In this document: one piece after another, positions 54,346-63,109 of the stretch
Layout: each line of letters starts with the position of its first letter
How positions within the stretch are numbered: position 1 is the stretch's first letter
From: Hydrogenispora sp.
Lineage (GTDB): Bacteria > Bacillota > UBA4882 > UBA10575
DNA length: 64,000 nt
Direction of reading: 5' to 3'
Assembly (NCBI GenBank): GCA_012837705.1
Contig: DUQQ01000064.1
Location: forward strand, 1-64,000
The notes under the pieces: generated by a model
Told to the model about the DNA's origin: nothing
What the model saw: only the letters and a program-made list of their open reading frames with translations
Databases searched by the model: none
Position numbers and translations under genes: made by a program

Positions 54346-54528
54346 ATGGGCAAAAAATGCGAGCTATGTGGTAAAGCGATTTCAGCGGAACGGCTGGAAG
54401 CTTTACCGGAAACCAAAAGGTGTGTCAAGTGTGCAAAGGAGAAGGGCTCCGATATTGTTGCCCGCCGATCCGAGATCGGGATGGATATCGACACCTACAA
54501 GGATCTCCTCGGTGCGATCCGTAGTTAG
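54346..54528 (+). CDS. Small DksA/TraR-type zinc-finger protein
   Basis: A 60-residue protein, ATG 54346 preceded by AAGGAGG. Cys5, Cys8, Cys26 and Cys29 form a C4 zinc site, and the intervening RLEALPETKRC matches the DksA C-terminal zinc finger. The coiled-coil that lets DksA enter RNA polymerase is missing, so it is not a full DksA. The stop codon abuts the next start, so both are co-translated. Confidence 0.85.
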   Translation: MGKKCELCGKAISAERLEALPETKRCVKCAKEKGSDIVARRSEIGMDIDTYKDLLGAIRS

Positions 54529-55260
54529 ATGATGATGGGTAAAAATCCGGATTTATCTTTATTATATCGCTATCAGGAAGCTCGGCGCCGCCTAATGGCT
54601 TGTGAGGATGAGCTTGCCGTTTGGAAGGGGGAAAGAGTCCTTGCCGACCTGAAAAGCCAGGTGCAGACGGCGCGGCAGGCGGCCGAACGGATCCAGACCG
54701 AATGTAAGCGCTTGAATATGGAGAATCGACGGTTGGAGGGGGAGTGCCAGGATTACGAAGCGCAACTTCGTGACCTGGAAACCACTTTGTACAGTGGGAA
54801 AATTACAGTTCCAAAAGAACTGGAACAACTGCAAAGAAGGATTGGCGAGTACCAAACGGCCAAAGCGGAGCGGGAGGAGAAGATCCTTAACCAGCTTTAT
54901 CTACTGGAAACCAAAGAACAGGAGTTAGCCCAAGCGCAAAAGCAAGCGGCGGCACTCCAAAACAAGCTGACGGCCGCGGCCGAAGAAGTCGCCCAGCGGG
55001 TAGCTTCCCTCGCGGAACGCTGCGTGGAGCTACAAGAAGAAGTGGAGGCTCTGGACCGGGATTTGCCGGAGGATTTAAAAGGGTTCTATCAACGTTCCGC
55101 CAAAGCATTAAAGGGGGTCGTCGTGGTGCCGATCAAGGATAAAACGTGTGGCTTTTGCCATATGATCATCCCCCCTGCTGTTTTGGAGAAGGTCAAAAAA
55201 GGCGGTTCCGGCGTGATGTTATGTGAAAACTGTGGACGGGGGTTGTTTGAGCAAAAATGA
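54529..55260 (+). CDS. Coiled-coil protein with C-terminal zinc ribbon
   Basis: A 243-residue protein; ATG 54529, 54532 or 54535 could each be the start. Residues about 10-190 are a long, charged coiled coil. The last 35 residues hold a C4 zinc ribbon (CGFCH and CENCG). This is the layout of the CT398/HP0958 group of zinc-ribbon proteins, implicated in flagellar or secretion chaperoning in some bacteria and of unknown role in Bacillota. It overlaps the rhomboid-like gene by ATGA. Confidence 0.85.
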   Translation: MMMGKNPDLSLLYRYQEARRRLMACEDELAVWKGERVLADLKSQVQTARQAAERIQTECKRLNMENRRLEGECQDYEAQLRDLETTLYSGKITVPKELEQLQRRIGEYQTAKAEREEKILNQLYLLETKEQELAQAQKQAAALQNKLTAAAEEVAQRVASLAERCVELQEEVEALDRDLPEDLKGFYQRSAKALKGVVVVPIKDKTCGFCHMIIPPAVLEKVKKGGSGVMLCENCGRGLFEQK

Positions 55261-55964
55261 ATCAGTACGCAAGGGATTTCCGACGTTTTCTCTATCGTGA
55301 ATATATTCCGATTACCAAAGGGATTATTGTGTTCAGTTTAGCGCTTTTCATCGGCCATTATTTCTTGTCTTTTGTGAGGATCAATCTCTTCTCCCTCTTT
55401 AATTATCCGTCTTTACGATGGTTCTGGCGGCCGTGGACCTTACTGACCTATCCCTTAGTCAACCGGAGTCTTGGCGATCTTTTCGCCCTCCTCTGGTTAT
55501 GGTTTATCGGCGGCAGTCTGGAACGTAGTTGGGGTGGACAAACCTATGGCCTTTTCTTGGTTCTTCTGACCGGGGTCACCGGCCTCGCTTTCACCTTAGC
55601 CTCCTGGTCTAGTGGCGTGAATATGTATGTTTCCGGTTTGTGGCTACCCTTGACCGGCCTGACCTGGGCGTGGGCCAAACTTTTTCCCGATCGGGAGCTT
55701 TTGTTTTGGGGCTTGATCCCGGTTAAAGCCCAGTGGTTGGCCTGGATCCATGCCGGCTTGATCTTTTTTAATTATTTGGCGTTTGGGGTCACCTTCGCAT
55801 TAGCCGCGGTCAGTAGTATTGCCGTTGCCTACCTTTTTACCGGCCATGGACCCTTTGCCCGTGGTGTCCGTTACTGGGCGTGGACCCATAACTACCCTGG
55901 CAAAGGCTTCTCGGAAAAGATGAAGAATAAATGGCGGCGGCGACGGTTGAAGGTGATGAAGTGA
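55257..55964 (+). CDS. Rhomboid-like integral membrane protein
   Basis: A 235-residue protein with about six membrane helices. WRPWTLLTYPLVNRSLGDLF and GGSLERSWGGQTYGLFLVLL match the first helices of rhomboid proteases. The expected G-x-S-G serine loop appears only as YVSGLW and the catalytic His in the last helix is not evident, so it may be an inactive rhomboid-like protein. The basic C-terminus is cytoplasmic. It is the last gene of the Nif3 group and is followed by a strong terminator. Confidence 0.75.
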   Translation: MNQYARDFRRFLYREYIPITKGIIVFSLALFIGHYFLSFVRINLFSLFNYPSLRWFWRPWTLLTYPLVNRSLGDLFALLWLWFIGGSLERSWGGQTYGLFLVLLTGVTGLAFTLASWSSGVNMYVSGLWLPLTGLTWAWAKLFPDRELLFWGLIPVKAQWLAWIHAGLIFFNYLAFGVTFALAAVSSIAVAYLFTGHGPFARGVRYWAWTHNYPGKGFSEKMKNKWRRRRLKVMK

Positions 55965-56057
55965 TCATCCGCAGAGGGTGCGGATGGAAAGCTATAGGTA
56001 AGGTTGGGTTAAAGTAAAATAGCAAGTTAAAGAAGATTCTTAGAACGTTGGTGACAG

Positions 56058-56087
56058 AAAGACTCCCCGCAGCGCGGGGAGTCTTTT
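56058..56087 (+). terminator. Terminator after the rhomboid-like gene
   Basis: A perfect 13-bp stem (56058-56070 with 56074-56086) with a 3-base loop AGC, ending in TTTT. Confidence 0.9.
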
Positions 56088-56129
56088 GTTGAAGCCGCAA
56101 TGGTATACTTTACTCGTTCATCCTCCAGA

Positions 56130-56151
56130 ATAGTTGGTCGATAGTTGGTCG
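56130..56151. repeat. Tandem 11-base direct repeat
   Basis: ATAGTTGGTCG occurs twice in direct succession at the edge of structured repeat copy 3. Confidence 0.7.
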
Positions 56152-56209
56152 GCTAACCCAGCTTTGATTCTATTCACTTTGTAAATTTAAGGTAACTGGT
56201 GCGAGCTAC
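56148..56209 (-). repeat. Short structured intergenic repeat, copy 3 (inverted)
   Basis: Read on the minus strand it shares the order of copy 1: GTAGCTCGCACCAG, TTACAAAGTGAATAG, TCAAAGCTGGGTTAGCC. Its ends pair imperfectly (CCAG with CTGG). It lies in the 271-base gap between two convergent transcription units. Confidence 0.5.
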
Positions 56210-56235
56210 TAGTGGTTGCTAGCGTAGGCGAATAC

Positions 56236-57471
56236 TTAGAAATGGAGCGCCGTCATGGCGCCAACATAGGCCCCTTCTCCTTCTCCAACCCAACCTAAAT
56301 GGAGATTGAGCCAGAAGAAGAAAAGACGGAGTTCGACAAGACCGTCATAACCCAGGGTCCCATCTTGGTAAGAGAGGTTACCCGCTAACCGTAGTAGATG
56401 ACGGGGACGCCACTCCAGCCCCGTTTGGAAGCAGGGCTTACTGGAGATCCCCCAACCATCGGAAAAACCCTTCTCCATCCCCAAATGCCAGTAAAAATTG
56501 AGCGGTAGACGGTAGGAACCCTGTAGTTGGAGCACCAGGGGTAGAGATAAGGAATAATTCGCGAGGCGGACTTCATTTTTTTCTTCTTCAAAAAATTCGG
56601 GATCGTCATCGAAGAAATCATCGTCTATGTTCTTTTCCTGTACGCGATGGGAGCCCTCTCGGAGATTTCGCCATTTGATGACACCGATATTTTTGAGAGC
56701 AAGACCGGCGTGGAGCCGATCGTAATCATAGGCGACACCTAAATCGACTAAAAAACCGGTACCGGAAGGTTTCTGGAAGAGGGCCTGGAACAGTTCGCTC
56801 GGACTGTTTGCCTCTAGATTCTGCAATTGGTCGGTGTAGAGATAATGATACTCTACATCCATCTCGGTTTCTTTCCAATCATCCTCGTAAAAAGCGACTG
56901 TTCCTTTAGTGATCTTCGCCTTGCCCATACTAAAACCTTGGATATAACGTAATGTAACCCCGACGCCGAGTTGGGAGTTTCTGCTCAATGTGAACGGATG
57001 TCCGTACGTAAAATCAAAGGAGTTGCCAGCGAGCACATTTAACTCCGAACCGGCCAGGTTGTGCTCGCCCATGGCCCCTTCAGTTCCCATTATGATGATT
57101 TTAGGAAGCCCGTAGTTCAATCGGGCCGACCCAAATACGAATGGTCTATATTGTAGGGAAAAACGGCCTATGGTTAGACCTGTTCCGAACTCAGTGGCAA
57201 AGTCGGCGTTAAAGTCTTTCCCGTCAAGGCGGGCGAGGAGGTCCTCTTTAACGCTGGATTCGCTCAGATCGAGCTCAAGATGATTAACGGTAAAGAGGTT
57301 ATTATGCCCTCGAAATGAGACATAAGGAAGGACAAGTTCAAAACGGGTTTGGGAAAAGGCGGCTTCGGCTGGGTTTTCATAGGTAAAGCCCCAAGCGGAA
57401 ACGGCAGTACAGCCGAACGTAAAAATAATAGTCAGCACGACGGCGAGGTTATAACGAAGAGACCTTGCCAT
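56236..57471 (-). CDS. Exported beta-barrel protein, probable outer-membrane protein
   Basis: A 411-residue protein, ATG 57471 with AAAGGAGA upstream. Signal peptide about 1-27 (VSAWG end). The rest is a repeated amphipathic-strand pattern with many aromatic and Gly residues, resembling PorV/DUF5723-type barrels from memory. A strongly acidic loop lies at about 280-300 (IDDDFFDDDPEFFEEE). The C-terminus VGAMTALHF ends in Phe as expected for a BAM substrate. No named family is certain. Confidence 0.65.
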   Translation of the reverse strand: MARSLRYNLAVVLTIIFTFGCTAVSAWGFTYENPAEAAFSQTRFELVLPYVSFRGHNNLFTVNHLELDLSESSVKEDLLARLDGKDFNADFATEFGTGLTIGRFSLQYRPFVFGSARLNYGLPKIIIMGTEGAMGEHNLAGSELNVLAGNSFDFTYGHPFTLSRNSQLGVGVTLRYIQGFSMGKAKITKGTVAFYEDDWKETEMDVEYHYLYTDQLQNLEANSPSELFQALFQKPSGTGFLVDLGVAYDYDRLHAGLALKNIGVIKWRNLREGSHRVQEKNIDDDFFDDDPEFFEEEKNEVRLANYSLSLPLVLQLQGSYRLPLNFYWHLGMEKGFSDGWGISSKPCFQTGLEWRPRHLLRLAGNLSYQDGTLGYDGLVELRLFFFWLNLHLGWVGEGEGAYVGAMTALHF

Positions 57472-57575
57472 TGTAAAGTCTCCTTTCTTTGTATGATGTG
57501 TTATATATCGGCAATAAAGCTAAAAACGATAATAGTCAATTTGGAAAAATAATGGGAATCCTGCTAATAACGGAA

Positions 57576-58472
57576 TTAGGTTAAAAATTGTGACGGTAAT
57601 TCCTGCCGGATGGTGAGAAGGGGGGCAAAGAGATCGCCGGTGGCAGCCAGCCGGGTGGGGGTGGTGGTGATGGTGAAACTATCCGGTTGGACGGAGGGGA
57701 GTTCTTCCCAGGTGACCGGCATCGAAACCGGGGCGCCGGCGAAAGGGCGGAGGCTATACACGGAAGCAATGGTTTTGCCCTTCTGGTTTTGGAGGTGATC
57801 GATGTAGACTTTGCCCCCACGGGCCGAGACCTTTCGCTCGTTGGTGGCCAGTTCAGGAAGGACCCGGATCACCGCTTCACCAAGCCGCTGGACAAAGGTG
57901 GCCGTCTCCTGGTAGCTATAGACCGGTTTGACCGGGAGGTAAAGGTGGAGTCCGGTGGCTCCGGAGATTTTCGGGAAAAGGGCGAGCCCCAGATGGTCGG
58001 TGAGGGTTTTTAAGGCCAAAGCCACCTGGACGGCATCTTGGAAGGTGGCGGGGGACATCGGATCGAGATCAAAGATGATGTAAGTCGGGTTGTCCAGATG
58101 CAACTGGGGAGAAAGCCAGGGGTGGATTTCGATACAGCCGAGGTTAACGGCCCAAATCAGAGTCTCCAGGTTGTTGGCCATCACATAATGGGTTACCCGC
58201 GTTTTCGAGCGGATCGGGATTGTTTCCACCCAGGGCGGGGCTCCCGGAAAATTTTTCTGGTAGAAATAATGGCCGTTGATCCCTTCCGGGTAGCGGACCA
58301 GGGAGAGCGGGCGGTCTTTGAGGTGGGGGGCGAGATAAGGCCAGACCTTTATATAGAAGGACATGACATCGCCCTTGGTGTAGCCATCCTGTGGCCAAAA
58401 GGGTTTATCCAGGTTTTTCACCGGGATGCGGTGGCCGTTGATCATTAGGTGTTGGGTGAGGGTTGTGGACAA
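57576..58472 (-). CDS. Stand-alone LigD-type polymerase/primase domain protein
   Basis: A 298-residue protein. TTG 58472 is chosen because AAAGGAG lies 8 bases upstream and the frame before it looks non-coding. The archaeo-eukaryotic primase fold of LigD-Pol is clear: DKPFWPQDGYTKGDVMSFY, PLSLVRYPEGINGHYFYQKN, the catalytic IIFDLDP with two Asp, and ISGATGLHLYLPV. In NHEJ this domain adds nucleotides, often ribonucleotides, at broken ends together with Ku and a ligase, none of which is in the window. It is thus either a split NHEJ system or an independent repair primase. Confidence 0.9.
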   Translation of the reverse strand: MSTTLTQHLMINGHRIPVKNLDKPFWPQDGYTKGDVMSFYIKVWPYLAPHLKDRPLSLVRYPEGINGHYFYQKNFPGAPPWVETIPIRSKTRVTHYVMANNLETLIWAVNLGCIEIHPWLSPQLHLDNPTYIIFDLDPMSPATFQDAVQVALALKTLTDHLGLALFPKISGATGLHLYLPVKPVYSYQETATFVQRLGEAVIRVLPELATNERKVSARGGKVYIDHLQNQKGKTIASVYSLRPFAGAPVSMPVTWEELPSVQPDSFTITTTPTRLAATGDLFAPLLTIRQELPSQFLT

Positions 58473-58624
58473 GGCGGGTTCTCCTTTGTTGCGGGTATTT
58501 ATATTCTCGACCGGAAGGATATTTTTTAACCAGGGGGAAGTTAATAGCAAAGAAGGGTATAATGGTCCAAGTGCAGGAAAGATTAGGTCTGGAGGAAACT
58601 GGGTGAAGAAGAGGAGGCAGAGTG

Positions 58625-59707
58625 ATGCGAAAACAAAAAAACCGGTGGGTTCTTGCCCTTTGTGTGCTTTTTTTACTGGGATCGGCCTTACCTGTTACCG
58701 CGTTGGGCGAGAAGGCTTCCTGGCAATTCGAGTATGAGCCGCGGATCTGGGGGATTGATCTGATCTGGAGTCGTTTGGGCGAACCGCTGTTTCCTGCGGT
58801 CGACACGGCCTACTTTTTCAGTGTCGGCGGTGGCCTTGAAACCTTTGGGTTTTACCGCGAATCCGCTGGGACGCCCTATCAACCGCCGCAGGACGGTACA
58901 AACCGCGCTCTATACCAAGACGCCAACCTCACCTGGAGTCTGGGGTTGAAACAGGGTTTGGTCTACGATCTTCTTCGTCTCCGGAACCTTTGGGAAGCGG
59001 TCTTGGTCTACTATGGCCGTTACGATCACCATCTCCGCGACTGGACGCCAGATGCTCTGCTTTACGCCACTTCCTTCCCCGACCGTGCGGGCGGGGTACA
59101 AAACGCCATCTTCACCGGGGTCCTTTATAACGCGATCGATGAAGACCAAGAGCGGTGGCTGAAGCAAGGTTTTTATGCCGAACTTTCTGGCGAGTTTGCC
59201 CCGCTTGGCCTGTTCAATGCCGATACAGGTGCCGATTATTACCGGTTCAATGGAACCGCCCTTTGGTTTTATCCGCTCCACAAAGGGGACAAGTTCGGCA
59301 TCTACCTGGCCGAGCGTTTGATGTATGATCACCTGGGTGGCGCTTATATTCCGGTACGGGCCCGCACGACATTTGGGGGGTTCAGTAAATACCCCTTCTT
59401 CAGCCCGGGCCTGGGCGGGAGTCTCCGCGGGGTGGATGCTGGCCGGTTTGACGGTTATGTGAAAGCCGTGAATAACCTGGAAGTCCGCTTTGGTTACCTC
59501 CCGTGGCAGGAGTACGGGGTGGTGCCGGAAGTGATCGCCTATTTTGACTTTGGAGTCACCGATAATTTGACTTCCCGCTTGGATTTTGACCGGATCATGG
59601 CGGCCACGGGGATTGGGATTGGGGTCTCCGATCTGATCCTCTATGGGAACTACTATTGGAATGAGAAACGCTTCTCCTTCAACTTGGGCTTGGGCCTTCA
59701 TTTTTAA
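58625..59707 (+). CDS. Omp85-like outer-membrane beta-barrel protein
   Basis: A 360-residue protein, ATG 58625 with AGGAGG 9 bases upstream. Signal peptide about 1-26 (VTALG end). After a strand-rich region comes GLGGSLRGVDAGRFDGYVKA, then NNLEVRFGYLPW, which resembles the conserved L6-loop signature of Omp85/BamA barrels (GG-x-x-SLRGY, then NxELR). The last residues NLGLGLHF end in Phe. No POTRA domains are present, so it would be the barrel part alone. Its presence argues for an outer membrane. Confidence 0.72.
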   Translation: MRKQKNRWVLALCVLFLLGSALPVTALGEKASWQFEYEPRIWGIDLIWSRLGEPLFPAVDTAYFFSVGGGLETFGFYRESAGTPYQPPQDGTNRALYQDANLTWSLGLKQGLVYDLLRLRNLWEAVLVYYGRYDHHLRDWTPDALLYATSFPDRAGGVQNAIFTGVLYNAIDEDQERWLKQGFYAELSGEFAPLGLFNADTGADYYRFNGTALWFYPLHKGDKFGIYLAERLMYDHLGGAYIPVRARTTFGGFSKYPFFSPGLGGSLRGVDAGRFDGYVKAVNNLEVRFGYLPWQEYGVVPEVIAYFDFGVTDNLTSRLDFDRIMAATGIGIGVSDLILYGNYYWNEKRFSFNLGLGLHF

Positions 59708-59745
59708 GGCGTAAAGCGGAAGGGTAAATGGGTCTAGGGCGTGAT

Positions 59746-59774
59746 TTGACATGCTTGTTAAATAAACGTAAAAT
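59746..59774 (+). promoter_or_regulatory. Sigma-A promoter of the sugar-binding/kinase operon
   Basis: Perfect TTGACA (59746-59751), a 17-base spacer and TAAAAT (59769-59774), about 55 bases before the start codon. Confidence 0.85.
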
Positions 59775-59829
59775 AAGGTAGGTAACTTTTTTTCGTGGGC
59801 GCCAAAGGTTGGGGAAGAGGTGTGGCCTG

Positions 59830-61077
59830 ATGAGAAGGTTCCGGTTTATTCTGCTCGTAGCAGTTTGTGGTTTATTGGTTTTAATCTCGAATTCGGTGGG
59901 GCAAAACCGGCCGCCGACAAATCTGGTTTTTTATACGCCGGCGGAGGATGCATCCGGCGCGATTCGGGCGCTGGTTAATCGGTTTAATGCGGAAAACCCG
60001 AATATTCAGGTTGAACACCGGACCCTTTCCTGGGGTTCCGATGATTGTCGCAATTTTTATGTGTCGGCCTTTTCGGCCCGGGACAATAGTTTTGATGTTT
60101 TTTCCGCCGATATTATCTGGGTTTCGGAGTTTGCTTCCGCGGGCTGGATCGAACCACTGGATTCCTTCTTCCCGCTGGAGGAGCGGAAGTTTTTCCTCCC
60201 GGGTCCGATTGAAGGATGTAGCGACCAGAACCAGATCTGGGCGGTTCCTTGGTTTACCGATTCGGGCGTGCTTTTTTACCGGAGTGATCTTTTGGACCAG
60301 CCCCCACGGACCTGGGCGGAGTTGTTCGCCGTTGCGCAGGAGCAGATTGCCGCGGGGAACGTGGAGTATGGTTATGTTTTTCCCGGCAATCAGTATGAAG
60401 GCCTGGTGTGCCATGGCTTAGAACTGATCTGGAGTAACGGGGGCCGTATTTTCGATGGTGAGCGGGTAACGGTCAATACGTCCCAGGCCACTGCGGCCCT
60501 TCAGATCCTGGTCGAGCTGCTTGAATTGGGGCTGGCACCGGCGGAAGTCCTTTGGTATCAGGAGGAAGATGCCCGCCTTTTCTATCAGGATGGGAAGGCT
60601 TTATTCCTCAGAAACTGGCCCTATGCTTGGTCCCTGATGAACCAGGAAGGTTCCCGGATCCGGGGTAAATTTAAGATGGCACCCTTGCCGGTGGGGCCCC
60701 ATGGCACAGTGGGCAGCGGGTGCCTCGGCGGTTGGAACCTGATGATCAACCGCCATTCTCGACATAAAGAAGCGGCTTGGCAATTCATAAAATACTTAAC
60801 CAGTTTTGACGCGCAAAAGTTCCACGCGATGGTAGGTGGCCGCTTACCAACACGCATCTCCGTCTACCAGGATGAAGAGGTGCAAAGTGTTAACCCCTAT
60901 TACCAGGAGTTGTTACCACATTTCCTCACCTCTAAACCCCGGCCGGTTTCCCCCTACTATCCGGCCCTCTCCGAAATCATGCAGGTTAATTTCCACCGGG
61001 CGCTGTCGGGCTTGACCAGCGCTGAAGAAGCGATCGCAAACATTGAAAGGGAGATGAAAAAGTTTTATCCTGATTAA
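59830..61077 (+). CDS. Sugar-binding protein (family 1) linked to a sensor kinase
   Basis: A 415-residue protein; ATG 59830 follows GAAGAGGTG. The N-terminus is a signal peptide; a Cys inside its hydrophobic core is not in lipobox context. The binding-protein fold shows LVNRFNAENPNIQVEHR, FDVFSADIIWVSEFA, AVPWFTDSGVLFYR and GGWNLMINRHSRHKEAAWQFI, close to trehalose/maltose-type proteins. No permease follows. A YesM kinase gene begins 26 bases downstream, so ligand sensing is likely. Confidence 0.87.
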   Translation: MRRFRFILLVAVCGLLVLISNSVGQNRPPTNLVFYTPAEDASGAIRALVNRFNAENPNIQVEHRTLSWGSDDCRNFYVSAFSARDNSFDVFSADIIWVSEFASAGWIEPLDSFFPLEERKFFLPGPIEGCSDQNQIWAVPWFTDSGVLFYRSDLLDQPPRTWAELFAVAQEQIAAGNVEYGYVFPGNQYEGLVCHGLELIWSNGGRIFDGERVTVNTSQATAALQILVELLELGLAPAEVLWYQEEDARLFYQDGKALFLRNWPYAWSLMNQEGSRIRGKFKMAPLPVGPHGTVGSGCLGGWNLMINRHSRHKEAAWQFIKYLTSFDAQKFHAMVGGRLPTRISVYQDEEVQSVNPYYQELLPHFLTSKPRPVSPYYPALSEIMQVNFHRALSGLTSAEEAIANIEREMKKFYPD

Positions 61078-61103
61078 AAACCCCGGCGTTTTGGGAGTGA
61101 GTA

Positions 61104-62969
61104 ATGATTAACCTTACTAAAGGACGTTCCGGCTTTGACCGCTTAACTTTCCAACGGCAACTGACGATCTTTTTTCTAATCACGGCAGTATTGGCCATGC
61201 TTTTCGTCTCGGTGATCGCTTATTTTCAGGCCACAACCGAGTTGGAAAAGAATTTTACGCTTTATACGGCCTCCATCCTTAACCGTACCAAAGATGAGAT
61301 TGTTACCAAGTTTAACATGGTGGAAAACACCCTGAATTTTATTGCGGCCGACTACCGGTTGCAAATGCTGGGTGCGCCCGCTTCTCCGGTTGATCAGCGC
61401 AGCCTGGCGAAGCTTTTGGTTGATTCGATTAATCTCAATAATTATCAGGTCAGTCTGGATAACCGGCGGATCACAAAAAATCTCATCGATGATCTGCTCA
61501 TCTACAGTGATTACGCGGAAAAACCGATGGTGGTCATCGGCCGCCGGGATCACTTTACCGCTTATGGGATCGAACAGTATTTAACCCCTGAACTCCTGGC
61601 GACTGCTCGCGCCGCCGAAGGAGGAGTGGTCTGGTCGGAGATCTTTTTTAACCCGGTGGGGGCCCGCTTAATGGTAAATTTACCCCCCGAACTTCTCCGG
61701 GAAGAGCTTAACCAGATCGCGGTCATTAAATGGCTCTTCGATGTGCAGACCAAACGGAGCATCGGTTATTTGGTGGCCAGTATCAACCTGTCGCGTCTTT
61801 CGGGGCTGATCGAAGATATTGTCCTGGGGAAAACAGGCCGTCTATATCTGGTTGATCAAAAGATGCAGGTTCTGGCCGGGAGTGAGAAAAACCTGATCTT
61901 AAGGCCGATTCCCCTGGATGAGGAGAGCCGGGCGCAACTGGCCGCATCCCCTGCGGGCAGTATTAAAGGAAAATTTAATCATCAGCATAGTTTCATCCAT
62001 TATCAAGAGATTGCGACGAATAACTGGAAATTGGTGGGGGTCATCTCCAGTCAGGAATTTGAGGCGGCGGCGGGTGAGGTACGGAACCGGATTCTGATCG
62101 GGGGCATCTTGGTCTTGGCGGTCTTTGCGGGGGTGGCGGTAGTTGCCGCCGGGAAAATTACACGGCCGATCAAGAACATCTGCGCCTTCATGCAGAAAGT
62201 GGAAAAGGGAGACTTAAGTTTACGGGTCCATGAAACGGGAAGTATCGAGATCGAACAGCTTTCGCAGCAATTAAACCACATGATCGAAAACTTGGCCCAA
62301 TTACTCGAAGAGATGTATCAGGAGCAGATCTTTAAACGGAAAATCGCTTTGAAGATGCTCCATGCACAGATTAATCCCCATTTTCTCTATAATACACTGG
62401 ATTCCATCTCGTGGATGGTGGAGACCGGGCGGCGGGACCAGGCTGTGGAGTTGCTGGAATCCCTGTCGACCATCTTCCGCGTCACCCTTTCCGGGGGGCG
62501 CGATGTGATTAAAATCGGGGAAGAAGTAGATCATGCCGAGAATTACCTGCGGGTCCAACGGATCCGTTACCAAGATAAATTAGATTACGTGATCAATGTT
62601 GACGAGGAGATCAAAAAACATGAGATCGTGAAGATAACCCTCCAGCCGTTGATCGAAAACGCGATTTACCATGGGATCAAGCCGAAGCTGAACGGGCGTG
62701 GGACGGTAGTTGTTCTCGGCCGTAAAGTGGACTCGGACCATATTCAACTGTCGGTGATCGATGATGGGGTGGGGATGAGCCCGGAAAAACTGGCTGCACT
62801 CCGGGCGTCGTTGGTTGAACCACAGTTGAACTTGGAGACGGAGGGGAGAGGTTATAGCCTGATGAATATCAACTCGCGGATTAAACTCTATTTCGGCCCG
62901 GCCTACGGCTTGATCTACACCAGTGAGGAAGGTGTGGGCACGCGGGTGGATATTCTTTTACCAACTTAA
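61104..62969 (+). CDS. Third YesM-type sensor histidine kinase
   Basis: A 621-residue protein, ATG 61104 with GGGAGTGA upstream. Membrane helix 1 (about 23-43), a Cache-like extracytoplasmic domain, membrane helix 2 (about 329-350), HAMP, His-kinase domain with His426 in INPHFLYNTLDSI, and HATPase motifs LQPLIENAIYHG and DDGVGMS. It probably receives signal from the binding protein encoded just before it and phosphorylates the convergent regulator at 63110. Confidence 0.93.
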   Translation: MINLTKGRSGFDRLTFQRQLTIFFLITAVLAMLFVSVIAYFQATTELEKNFTLYTASILNRTKDEIVTKFNMVENTLNFIAADYRLQMLGAPASPVDQRSLAKLLVDSINLNNYQVSLDNRRITKNLIDDLLIYSDYAEKPMVVIGRRDHFTAYGIEQYLTPELLATARAAEGGVVWSEIFFNPVGARLMVNLPPELLREELNQIAVIKWLFDVQTKRSIGYLVASINLSRLSGLIEDIVLGKTGRLYLVDQKMQVLAGSEKNLILRPIPLDEESRAQLAASPAGSIKGKFNHQHSFIHYQEIATNNWKLVGVISSQEFEAAAGEVRNRILIGGILVLAVFAGVAVVAAGKITRPIKNICAFMQKVEKGDLSLRVHETGSIEIEQLSQQLNHMIENLAQLLEEMYQEQIFKRKIALKMLHAQINPHFLYNTLDSISWMVETGRRDQAVELLESLSTIFRVTLSGGRDVIKIGEEVDHAENYLRVQRIRYQDKLDYVINVDEEIKKHEIVKITLQPLIENAIYHGIKPKLNGRGTVVVLGRKVDSDHIQLSVIDDGVGMSPEKLAALRASLVEPQLNLETEGRGYSLMNINSRIKLYFGPAYGLIYTSEEGVGTRVDILLPT

Positions 62970-62989
62970 ACTTTACTTTTTTCCGCTGG

Positions 62990-63003
62990 GCTTTTCGAAA
63001 AGC
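62990..63003. other. Short palindrome between convergent genes
   Basis: GCTTTTCGAAAAGC is a perfect 14-base palindrome between the kinase and regulator genes. It could be a weak terminator; no long T-run follows. Confidence 0.35.
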
Positions 63004-63109
63004 AAAGTACGTATGGGCATAACTTAACCAATTATTACAGCCAACCAAACGGTCTGAACGAACACCAATCCCAAGGCCAGCGTTGGACCCCGCGCGCCGG
63101 GAGCAAAAA

